This document shows, one piece after another, positions 28,462 to 39,300 of a stretch of DNA of 64,000 nt. The notes beneath the pieces are model-generated. The model was not told the origin of the DNA, did not search any database, and saw only the letters and a program-made list of their open reading frames with translations. The stretch is from Citrus sinensis (taxonomy: Eukaryota > Streptophyta > Magnoliopsida > Sapindales > Rutaceae). Within the stretch, counting starts at the first letter, position 1, and every line of letters starts with the position of its first letter. The position numbers and the translations under genes are program-made. The stretch spans positions 38,893,501 through 38,957,500 of the forward strand of contig NC_068558.1 of assembly GCF_022201045.2 (NCBI RefSeq), given 5' to 3'.

Positions 28462-29039
28462 TTACGATTAATTGCAGAGACCCGAACTCGCTGCCCCTAG
28501 TATTGTTTACATGTTAACGTGCCTCATGCCTGTAATTGAAATCAGTTGGCCAGTAAAGATCAAGGGATGACAAAAAAGTTTGGTTTACCCTTTCATTTTT
28601 ACAGGTTTTGGTCCAGGTCTCTCACATGACAGCTTAGACAAAGGTTTAGTAAAAAAAATTGTCCGGGACAAGCTTTGCCTTCTATTTTTTTAAAAATAAA
28701 TTTATAAATTAGAATAATAAATTTAAATTTAAAAAATAATAAAAAAGAAAAAGAAAACTTGAATTCTTAATTTATATATCAATAATGAATCAAAATACTT
28801 AAAGTTATAATATTAAACTCTCTTTTAAGTATTAATTAATTGAGAGAGTCCGTAAATTAGAGAGTCTAATACAAAAGAAATAAATCTACAAACTTTTATT
28901 TGCTTCATTTTCTTTAGTTATTATTTTAGTTTTGAAATATTTATTTTCTTTAACTCATTGTTAATTATAACAATTTGATTATTATTAACTCATTTTAAAT
29001 TTACAATAATTTTTTTAAAAGATTTTAAAAAGTAAATAA

Positions 29040-29163
29040 AAGCTCAAGCGCAGCCCATACCTGCAGTGGGCCTGACCCAAGCCCAACCTTTACATTTTTA
29101 CTCTAATGAGTTTGGGCTTGAGTTTGAAAAAACTCAGCCCAAGCTCTTAAATTGCCAACCCTA
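29040..29163. mobile_element. remnant of a hAT-like MITE
   Basis: Read on the minus strand, the end TTAGGGTTGGCAATTTAAGAG matches the left end of the complete element at 51876-52559, and both continue into GGGC-rich sequence. The other end and a TSD are not clear. It may extend left to about 28560. It is a decayed relative of the same family. Confidence 0.55.
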
Positions 29164-29639
29164 AAAGAGCTCATTGGTAGAGGCTTGGCAATTTTAACTA
29201 TTTAAATAAGTTACAATTTACATGTTTGTAGTTAAATGTTATAATGTGCATCATTAGGCTATTGAAAAAATAAAATTACTTTTATAAAAATGATAAAAAA
29301 AAAGTAAATACAAATGATATTGGTGGTCATCATTTTCTAAAACTAATTATGTTTTTTTAATAGACTATTGATACAAATTATAAACAATATTTGTAAAATT
29401 AAATAAATCAAAATGTTATACTATTTTTTATATTATGATAGGGTAATCTTTAAAAGGGTGGCTAATAATTTCATAAACCCAACTGGAAAATAATAAAAAG
29501 GTTATAATTGAACTATATTGATATGTTTAGTAACAATGACCGAAACATGGCAACCCTAGCCAAATAACTCTTTGGTTGGGTGGGCTTTAGTTATGCTAAA
29601 TGAACTTTTAATTAATACCTATTTAGCCGAAACACGGCT

Positions 29640-30475
29640 CCATTTGATATAACTTTTCAAGTAGAACTTATTTAAATAGAATTTTTTTTAGTAGAGTTTT
29701 TATAAATAAAGCTTTTATAAAAAAAAAATAGTTGTTTGGTTATCAATAAGAGTTTTTATTAAAAATTTATAAAATTACTTTAATAGGCAAGTTTTTTAAA
29801 GTTATATTATGAAAAGAATAAAATAAGATTGTCAAATAAATGAAGAATATTTTAGATATTTTAAATTTAAAAAAAGATTTTCAACCTCTATTCCCAAAAG
29901 CCCAAATTTTGAGTTTTTCTTAGTAAAGACCAAATATCTTATTTAAACTTCAAAATCTCTATTAGAAAAATAACCAAACAATAATAAAAATTATTATAAG
30001 AGCTTATGTGATTAAATAAGTACTTATAACCATTAAATATGTCATACCAAACATACACATCTAATGGTCATCAGTGCTTATTTAATCTCACAAACTCTTA
30101 TAAAAGTTTTTGTTCTTATTATTTTTTAGTAGAGCTTTTAAAAATTAAATTTAAATAAGATATTTTGTCTCTACCAAGAAAAATTCAATTTTTGGGGTTT
30201 TGAGAGTAGAGGTTGAAATTTTTTTTAAGTGTTACAATTTTTAAAATATTCTTTACTCATTTGACAATATTATTATATTCTTTTCATAACACAACTTAAA
30301 AAAAAAAAAACTTGCCTGCTAATGCAATTTTATATTTTTTTTATAAAAGTTTTTCATTTACAATTAAATAACTAAATTTTTTTTTGGGTAAGAGCTCTAT
30401 TTGTAAAAATTCTACTGACTTAATCTCCACTTAAATCAACTTTTCTTGAAAAATTATACCAAACATATCCTTAAT
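29640..30475. mobile_element. large AT-rich foldback element
   Basis: The stretch is an imperfect palindrome centred near 30050. Left-hand words such as AGTAGAGTTTTTATAAATAA, TCAACCTCTATTCCCAAAA and TCTTATTTAAACTTCAAAAT recur inverted on the right. The outer ends, TTTGATATAACTTTTCAAG and TTTGGTATAATTTTTCAAG, also match inverted. No ORF is present. TSD and superfamily are unresolved. Confidence 0.7.
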
Positions 30476-30998
30476 ATTCCTTTCAATTTCATGAGAGTTG
30501 TGATATTTAACCCCCTCATATATATTCAATAGCTCCCACTAATCATTTTTACGCCAATACCTATTTTATCCTTATATAAAATGACTTAAAAGGATAAATA
30601 ACTTTTTAAGTGCACCCACATGATAGTTTTTATTAATATCTAATTTAACTAATCTAATTTATTTTAACTTTTTAAAAAGATAACTTTTTAAGTCATTATC
30701 TTTTCTCAAATATTGTATACTCTATTTTTGTAATCTTAGAAGAAATTAATTTACAGTACTCAATTGAGGATGATGAAAAAATATCAAATGTTTTTACTTT
30801 TATTTTTTATGGTTATGATAATGATGTATAAAATTATTAAAAAGAAAGAGAGAGATTATATTGATTATGAGAGTTCTTTTTTTTTTTTTCCTTTCTAAAA
30901 TAGATTATATAAGCTTTATATGGTGAGTGCTTGAAAAAAAAGATTATAATAAAGATAAATTCAGATTTAAATAGTGTATTTAAGAGATAAATTAATTT

Positions 30999-31164
30999 CA
31001 ATTCTCATTTGTGCGCCGATCTGCGAATTTTGCTGCTCACTCTATTGCTCGAGCAGGATGTTCTATGTCAGGTCCAAGAGAGTGGAGTCATGTTCCACCT
31101 CTGTGCTTATTAAAATATTTGTAATGCTTTTATTTTAATGAAAATTTCCATTTAAAAAAAAAAA
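30999..31164 (+). mobile_element. 5'-truncated LINE (non-LTR retrotransposon) insertion
   Basis: The 16-bp direct repeat AGAGATAAATTAATTT flanks it at 30983-30998 and 31165-31180. The insert ends in a poly-A tail (31154-31164). It carries the last 37 codons of a LINE ORF2, the RNase H tail, at 31011-31124: VRRSANFAAHSIARAG, then SMSGPREWSHVPPL and a stop. A TSD, a poly-A tail and 5' truncation are the marks of target-primed reverse transcription. The copy is dead. Confidence 0.85.
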
Positions 31165-31291
31165 AGAGATAAATTAATTTAAATTTTTTTAATAAAGTTA
31201 ATTCAAAAATAGAGGGCGGTGAGAAATAATAAGAGCGTCAAATATTATCACCCCTTCCATTAGTCAGCCGAGGCCCAACTGTGACAAGATG

Positions 31292-31342
31292 AGCAAAAAT
31301 CTTGAAGCATTGGTAGACCTGATACCAAGATCTTACGAGGCT
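31292..31342 (+). pseudogene. remnant of the 3' end of a second UGT78 gene
   Basis: The codons NLEALVDLIPRSY at 31298-31336 match the C-terminus NLDALVDMISRSY of the intact UGT 1.2 kb downstream, with about five mismatches in 45 bases. The stop codon is GAG here. No other UGT exon sequence is recognisable upstream. It is probably what remains of a tandem duplicate. Confidence 0.65.
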
Positions 31343-32449
31343 GGTTTCATATTACTGAATCCATTGCGGTTCAATTTGTCAATCCAGCGCTTGTACTAAT
31401 AAACTTTCGTAAATCCGGCACATTTTCTCATTTGATATTAGACTTTACTGTCCTTACGAGTTCCGTTTAAAGATTACAATACTTTTATCCGCTCAATTTA
31501 TATCTGCTCAACTTTACCCTTAACTGTTACACTTGGTCTCAGGCCAAACAATTTTATCTCCAACTAAATCTCTATGCTGACACCCCTCAGTCCCACTATT
31601 CAGCCCAGGCCCAAGAGCCCCACTACTTCCCTTCACGTGCCATTTGCATATTGCACCTTTTATTTATTTATTTATTTTTTTGAGAAGGACCTTTTATTTT
31701 TCTTGAGAAGGGCAAATCCGACCCCCCGATGTCACCCAACTCTGCCTCTAGAATCTAGATTGTCAAATTTAAACAAATAATGAATAATTTTGTCAAAGTA
31801 ATGCTGCATATTTTTAATTTTTTATAATTAAAAATTATTTTAAATAATGTGACATTTATAAATTGTTTGGCAAAAATAATATAATTAATTCACTTTGATC
31901 TTATAATAAATTACCAACTAATAAATGAATAAAATATCATTTAAAATCAAATTTAAGACAACAAAAAAGAATTTAAATTTCTATAGTTAACAAACTTAAA
32001 AAAGTTGGTGGAGTGAGCAGACAGCTGACAACGTGTGAAGTGTGAACCCCCATACCCTGCGTTACAGAACCGACCACGTTACAATCAAACCACCAGTTTC
32101 CGGTTACATTGTTTTTTAAGATCGTAAATCAACCACGCGTGCCTGCATTAACTAAGGCCTAAGAATTTGTCGTCAACTAGTAGTCCAAGGATGCGTCACC
32201 AAATCAATTTGTACGTTTGAAAAACAGTGTGATTTTTTATTCCCTTGAACTAAACTAAATTCAAGTATAGAGAAGTTAAATTCTTTTCTTTTTTTTTTTT
32301 TTTAATGGACAAGTTAAATTCTAACTGCATAAGGACCGTCACTTGATGCCTTTTAAAAAATTCTAGTTCTAGAAGACGTGAAAGCCAGACCTACAACCCC
32401 TAGGTGGTTGCAATACTGCGTAGATAATTATGACATTTATTTTTTCAAC

Positions 32450-32456
32450 TATAAAA
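32450..32456 (+). promoter_or_regulatory. TATA box of the UGT gene
   Basis: TATAAAA lies 61 bases before the final base of the spacer ahead of the ATG at 32517. This would place transcription start near 32480 and give a short 5' UTR. An ACCTACAACC word at about 32388 resembles the AC elements bound by R2R3-MYB regulators of phenylpropanoid genes. That part is inference. Confidence 0.6.
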
Positions 32457-32516
32457 TAAAGATGGGGGAGCAGCCAGCCAGAGCCAGAGCCCAGAAGCAG
32501 CAACAGATTAACAACG

Positions 32517-33923
32517 ATGGCTCAAACGCAGTCTCAGCCCCGACCTCACATAGCTGTGCTGAATTTCCCCTTCTCAACACACGCCTCGTCCGTTCTTTCA
32601 ATCATCAAACGCCTCGCCGTCTCGGCACCAACTGCACTGTTCACATTCTTCAGCACTCCGCAATCCAACAAGGCCCTTTTCTCCACTGGCCAACAGCGTC
32701 ATCTTCCCAGCAATGTAAAGCCTTACGACGTATCCGATGGAGTCCCGGAAGGCCACGTGTTCTCCGGGAAGCGTCAGGAAGATATCGAGCTGTTCATGAA
32801 TGCTGCTGATGCCAACTTCAGGAAAGCAGTTGAGGCAGCAGTGGCCGAAACTGGCAGGCCCTTGACTTGTTTGGTAACAGATGCTTTCATTTGGTTTGCT
32901 GCAGAGATGGCTCGAGATTGGAATAATGTCCCTTGGATTCCATGCTCGCCCGCTGGCCCCAACTCTCTTTCTGCTCATCTTTACACTGACATTATCAGGG
33001 ACAAAATAGGCACCCAAAGTCAAAATCAAGATCAACAACTTATTCACTTCATTCCAGGAATGAATAAGATACGCGTCGCCGACTTGCCTGAAGGAGTTGT
33101 TTCCGGAGACTTGGATTCAGTCTTTTCTGTTATGGTGCATCAAATGGGACGTCAGCTACCCAAGGCAGCTGCTGTTTTCATCAACAGCTTTGAAGAGTTA
33201 GACCCTGAGTTGACAAATCATCTCAAGACTAAATTCAACAAGAAGTTTCTCAGTGTTGGCCCTTTCAAGCTACTACTAGCATCTGATCAGCAACCGTCGT
33301 CAGCAACTGATTTGGATGATAAATATGGTTGCCTGGCGTGGCTGGACAAGCAGAAGAAGAAACCTGCTTCAGTGGCGTATGTCGGCTTTGGTACAGTGGC
33401 AACACCATCCCCAAACGAAATTGTGGCAATAGCAGAGGCCTTGGAAGCAAGTAAAGTGCCATTTATTTGGTCACTGAGACATAGGTCGCAGGCAAATCTG
33501 CCAAATGGGTTCCTGGAAAGGACAAGATCAGATGGAATTGTGGTGGATTGGGCCCCCCAGGTCAATGTTTTAGCACATGAAGCAGTTGGGGTCTTTGTAA
33601 CACATTGTGGTTGGGGCTCAATCCTTGAAAGCATAGCTGCAGGTGTGCCGATGATCGGGAGGCCATTCTTTGGGGATCAGCGGATTAATGGAAGAATGAT
33701 GGAACAAGTATGGGGGGTTGGTGTCGCTGTAGATGGTGGAGGGATTTGCACAAAGGAAGGTTTACTCAGCAGCTTGGATCTAATTTTGTGCCAAGAGAAA
33801 GGAATCAAAATAAGGGAGAAGGTTACAAAGCTGAAGCAACTGTGCCAAAATGCAATTGGTCCCGGTGGAAGCACCATGCAAAATCTTGATGCATTGGTAG
33901 ACATGATATCAAGATCTTATTAG
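32517..33923 (+). CDS. UDP-glycosyltransferase, UGT78-type flavonoid 3-O-glycosyltransferase
   Basis: One uninterrupted ORF of 468 aa. The family is normally about 455-470 aa. The catalytic His is H22 (FSTHAS) and its partner Asp is D122 (LVTDAF). The 44-residue PSPG box spans W345-Q388 (WAPQVNVLAHE...GDQ). The final Gln is typical of UDP-glucose users, whereas His there is typical of galactosyl transfer. The box reads HCGWGS at 363-368; most UGTs have HCGWNS. Closest relatives known to me are grape VvGT1 and Arabidopsis UGT78D2, which glycosylate flavonols and anthocyanidins at the 3-OH in the cytosol. The start is supported by a TATA box upstream. No intron is present. A remnant of a second copy lies at 31292. 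Sugar donor and acceptor cannot be read with certainty. Confidence 0.92.
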   Translation: MAQTQSQPRPHIAVLNFPFSTHASSVLSIIKRLAVSAPTALFTFFSTPQSNKALFSTGQQRHLPSNVKPYDVSDGVPEGHVFSGKRQEDIELFMNAADANFRKAVEAAVAETGRPLTCLVTDAFIWFAAEMARDWNNVPWIPCSPAGPNSLSAHLYTDIIRDKIGTQSQNQDQQLIHFIPGMNKIRVADLPEGVVSGDLDSVFSVMVHQMGRQLPKAAAVFINSFEELDPELTNHLKTKFNKKFLSVGPFKLLLASDQQPSSATDLDDKYGCLAWLDKQKKKPASVAYVGFGTVATPSPNEIVAIAEALEASKVPFIWSLRHRSQANLPNGFLERTRSDGIVVDWAPQVNVLAHEAVGVFVTHCGWGSILESIAAGVPMIGRPFFGDQRINGRMMEQVWGVGVAVDGGGICTKEGLLSSLDLILCQEKGIKIREKVTKLKQLCQNAIGPGGSTMQNLDALVDMISRSY

Positions 33924-34795
33924 GCTTAATTTTATGTTGATTGGCCCATATGTAGTATTGATCCGGTGCATGTATTGAGCTTTTGCCCCGGCCTGATTAG
34001 TGAATGTACTTCAGAATTCTCTTATCATCTTATTCGGTTGTAAGTTGTTAACAGGCATTCTTGATTTCCCATTCTTCTTTTAATCTGCTCCAGTACGCTT
34101 GTTAAATTATGGATTAACCGGTCTTTTTATTCATGTCTAAATTTAGTTCTCTTGACATTTTTCACGATGAGAAGAAACGGTAATGGTAAAAGAGTAAACT
34201 ACTATTCTAAAAAAAATAAAAATAAAAAATAAAAATTCAACGACTTAGCTCCACTAGAATTGACAGGAATACTGACAAAAATGATCCAGAAAAGGAAAAA
34301 AGAAAAATATTGAACTTAACCAAACAAAACATCACATTCTACTTGTAAGAGAAAAGGGAGAAGAATTTCTGCACAACTCGCCAAAGTTAGTATTACGCCT
34401 AAAAGATGAATCAACAATTCAAAATGAGTCATCTAAACAGTTGCATTCCAACCATCATTGATGAATACAAATATCAAGCTGGATCCAGGACACCGTACAA
34501 TGACTCCTGATATTATCCTACATTAGCATCTAAATACTCTACACCCTGCCAATAAACAGGGAAGTGCCGCCACCAAAAACCATAGTCCCTGGGTGCCTCC
34601 AAGATTCACCAGTTTCCACTAAATTCAAATTCTTGAGAAGAAAAACAATGGGGGGAAAAATTTGCTGTCTCTGTTCATATCCACTTGATTCTGGTAGGCG
34701 GAATCAAGACACCCACAGCAGCTCCAATATAAAAAAGACAAAAAAAAGGATAAACTTTAATGAAATTAGTAGCTTCCATGGCAGAAGTTAGCCAT
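33924..34795. other. spacer between convergent UGT and XPO1 genes
   Basis: This holds the 3' ends of two convergent genes. I see no ORF with family resemblance and no repeat structure of note. Confidence 0.55.
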
Positions 34796-36291
34796 CTATG
34801 AGTCCACCATTTCATCTTGTATCTCATTTGGGGCAATAAGCCCTGGAATAGAAAGCATTCTTTGCCGCTCTCTTTCCCGCTGAGCGGCAGCTTCTTCTGC
34901 ATATAGATCTTTGTTGTCCTGCAGAACAAATCAAGACACAGGCTATACTCATCAGCTCCAAAAGTCAGACAAATTCTTTCACAAGGACAAGGATACAGAA
35001 TCCAACGACCAACCAATAGAAAGCATAGCACATATCCTCAGCTTGTTATAGGCAGCACGAAGCATAATCTAATTTCAATGTTACCTGAGCTGAAAATTCT
35101 TTTGATTGAACAAGAAAATCACGTATGTGATTCTTGAACGTAGAGAGGTCATTTCTTGATTCCAATAATCCATCAACAAATTGAGTAACCTAGCAAGAAG
35201 ATGCCTTCAAGTTAGCAACATTTCCAACTTAATATAAAATACATCAATGACTAACATTCTTTATAATTACACACCTCTGCTCCAGTCATGTTGGGGAAAG
35301 AAGTACCCAGAAGTTTTATGGTGTATTCACGAACAAACATTGCATTATTTGGATATGGATAAGGAATTGTGGCAGCATCCCACAAAGGCTCTGTTAATAA
35401 ACCACTCTCAACCTGAAAAAAAGTGACTATCAATTGAAAATCTTAAAATGCCAAAACAAAAACATGTAAAGGATTGTACAATACATTACCAGGCAAAACA
35501 GGTGCTGCAGAACTAGGACGTGCAACTTGAACCCAGGTTTATGAAATGTGTCAGTCAATACGGCAAATATTTCTTGCTCAATTGTCACAAAGTATGTCCG
35601 GTAGAATTGGTTACAGAACTCAGACGCCTGTCAAATTGTCCCCAAAAATACAGTTATGCAGCTGACATGGCAAAAAATAGTCACAGCAACAATATGCATG
35701 ATTTCAATTAAAGAATACAGGTACCTGAAAGTTTTTCAACATCTCCAATAAAAGATTTAGCCCAGTTTCCGCAATATTCCTTTCTGTATGCCGAAAGGCC
35801 CATATGATTGAATCCATGACTAGTTTTAATTGCTGATTAAGATTAATAAAGCAAAAAGAGGAATAAGTTACATCAAAATTTCTGATAACCCATTGAACTA
35901 TTAACTAATATTACTTCATCATGCCATTAATTCAACCCCCCAATATTCAACATGGAAAATAAAGAACCCCAAAAAAGCTACAAAAATAGTCACCAACCTG
36001 ACTTGACAACCGAATCAGAGCAGGAAAACAATGAGTAGCAATGGCACGAAGCAAAGAAAAGAATTTGAGACGATGCTCTGGGTAATCTTCAAAATTTTTG
36101 GTTATCATCTGCAAAGCAACCAGAAATATCAGCCAGGATTTTTGGTGACGCTATACACTTGAGCACTGCATGATTGTTTCTATACACCCCCGCCTATGGG
36201 ATAAATTTATATGTATGATGTGTTTTATTTTACACCAATTCTTATTTTTAGACTATTAGACAAGTAAAGTTAGTGCTCGTTGCCGCCCAAC

Positions 36292-36327
<36 letters not shown>

Positions 36328-39300
36328 CGGGGCGCCGCCCCAAAAAGAAAATAATAATAATAATAATAATTGTGCTGCAAAATCTGCATAATACATAGAG
36401 ATCACTGATCACAAAAGTAACAGTATCCTCACCTCCAGTGTGCATTGGAAAATGGCTTCAAATATGCGAGGCACATCATCTATCATTGCACCCTTATACC
36501 TTCAAGCAAGATGGGGCAACAGTCCATAAGCAGTAAAATTTAAAAAAGGCAAAAGCAAAGAAATTAACATTTGTCCTACACTTGAGTAGACAGAAAGACA
36601 ACCACCTCATTTGACCCAGTAGTCCATCAATTTATTAGCATAAGCTAACATTAAGGTCAACAGGTGAAACAATCCTAGGATACTTTCCGAAATTAGAGGA
36701 TTATCAAGGTACACTAACCTCTCAGTCAGTAGCTTTGCAGGGTATAATTTCAAAGTGGGTGTATGCATCTCACACACACACACACACACACACACAGAGT
36801 TTAGGGTCAAGTGGAAGAAGTGCTTTCACTCATCAGTTGTTTCTCATTTCAGAGTTCAGTATCATTTTAAAGTGAAAATGTATTCAGAAATATGTTAAAT
36901 AATGTTGTATTAAGAAAAAAATTCAGTACTTGTTTATGATTGTGGCAAAAAGTGAAAGAACTTCTGACTCTCTAGCATCAGGCACATTCCTAGCATAGTC
37001 ACCAAGGACAGGATCCATCATTGGGGGGACAAACTGTTTTCCTATCTGCGGCTGATCTTCAGCCTTGTCCAGGAATGTCTCAATGAGCTTCAGAGTTTCC
37101 CTTTTAACAGACCTGTTCATTGCAAACTTTGATAAGCAAGAATCTTTTGAGCATGGAACCAAGACAAACAAAACATGAGTATATGATCTCACCGTAGAAG
37201 TTTCACATAAGATGTTTTAGATGCAAAAGGCCCTCCTGATGAAATGCTACTTGATATAAGCTCACTGTACATTCTGTTGCATAAATATAATGTTATAACT
37301 TTTCCAACTAACAGGATAGCTCATATTACATGCATTTGGAAATAAGGATTGTGAATCATATTACTTGCATTTGGAAGCAAGAATGATGAAAAGCTTACTT
37401 GTACACATTTAGCATGTCCAAGAAGATCACAGAAATTTGGGACAAAAAAAATGTTCCAAGAGCACTGGCAACACTTGTATTTGTCTGCAGAAAAGGTGGG
37501 GAACAGACAAAAAAATCACACTAGCAGCTCAGGAACAACCAATACCAAAAATACCCATCTACAATTTAATTAAATATCTTCTCGTAAACAAATGCACCGC
37601 AATTATGGATCCAATACTCATAAAACGAAAGATGATTCACGATAAAAAGAGAAAGGAAAAGATAATGCCCAGAGAATAAAATACTGTGGGATATTCAATT
37701 CAGGAAAAATGTTTACATCTTGGGTGTACTCAAGAGAAACAAACCAATTTGTCATGCAATTGGTTTTTTCCTTTTTCTGCTCTTCTTCCTCAGACAGGAA
37801 ATGTCAAAAAGATATTAGATACTGAATTACCTTACCACCAACTAGGGGTGTTCGCGGATCGGATTTTACGGATTGGACCTCAATTCATGTCTGATCCACG
37901 ATTTTGCGGATTATAAATTTTCAATCCAATCCATACATCTGCGGATTTGACCCAATTTATATCCAATCCACCATTTTGCGGACTAAAATTTTTTAATTAT
38001 GTTCAATCCACGAATTAACTAAATAAATAAAGTTAATATAAAAATAATCTTACTATCGATCAAATTTAAAATTAAATAAGATTTAAATAAATTAATTGTT
38101 TAAATAAAGCTAGAAAATAAATTTAAAATTTCAAAATATAACAAACCAAAACGAAAAAAATCTCATTCATTTAGATAAGTACGTAAAAATTAACTATTTA
38201 GAAAGCTATATTTGTTTATTTAATTATTTTATATTATTATCGGATAAGATATAATATAGTGTTAATGTAACTATATTTTAACTTATTTATTTACTAGTAT
38301 GTACTAATGCCATATTTACAAGTTTTATTTTTTAATTAAATAAATACTTTTTATTTTTTTGCAAATTTACAGAAGCAGATCCATATCCAATCCACTGATT
38401 GCAGATTATCAAATTTTCAATCTAATCCAATCCACCAATCCACGGATTAGACGGATTGAGCGGATCGGATTAAATTCTAAACATCCCTACCACCAACATT
38501 CTAACAACATATATTTAATTGGCCTGACTTTTCTAAGACAACCTTTTCTTGGCTTATTCTGAATTTTAGCAACTCACTAAAATGTATTGTTTTACCGAAA
38601 AAAGATCCAACATTAATTACATTTCAGACAGAAAATGCAATTACCATAAACAAAAAACAGCTAAAACCAAACTTTTCAATTAACAATTTAAGATAAACAA
38701 TCAGGGGATTTCAACAAAGAAAAATAGTTTGACTTCCAAAATTTTATTTTAAAATTTCAAAATAATAAAACAAGACTTCTGCTGTAGATCAATTCAAACC
38801 ATGTTTTTAAAGACATTCTTTGCAATATTAAGAACACTCAGTATATTCATAGTAATGTTGCATTGAGTGTTCATAATATCAATTCACCACCAAATCTAAT
38901 GCAAAAGAATTACAGTTACCATAAATACACTGAGTGTTCATAATATTTACTTGAATACTGGTAGGAATCCCAATTTTTGGAACCAAATTGTATCCCAACT
39001 GATGTGGCATTCATCTAATGGATAGTGTAGCAGTAATTTTACTAGTTGGGAAATTACTCATTCAATGGATTTGTATCTGGGATATAAATTGGGATTGCAA
39101 CCGAGACTGGAATTTAGACTTCTCCTTTTTCAGGAGTAAATCAAATCCTTATTGTATTTATACACAACTGAATTTTTTGCTTTAATGAACATGTCAAAAA
39201 GCAAAATCCCTGGGCAAGCAGCAATCTTCAATATCTTAAGGTGAAAAGCTATACCTGCAATATATTAAGCACAGTCCTGATCACATCTTGATCTTTAAGA

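Noticed and set aside
32378..33634. Several long ORFs overlapping the UGT on both strands
   Set aside because: These are shadows of the UGT frame, which carries the His22/Asp122 dyad and a full PSPG box.
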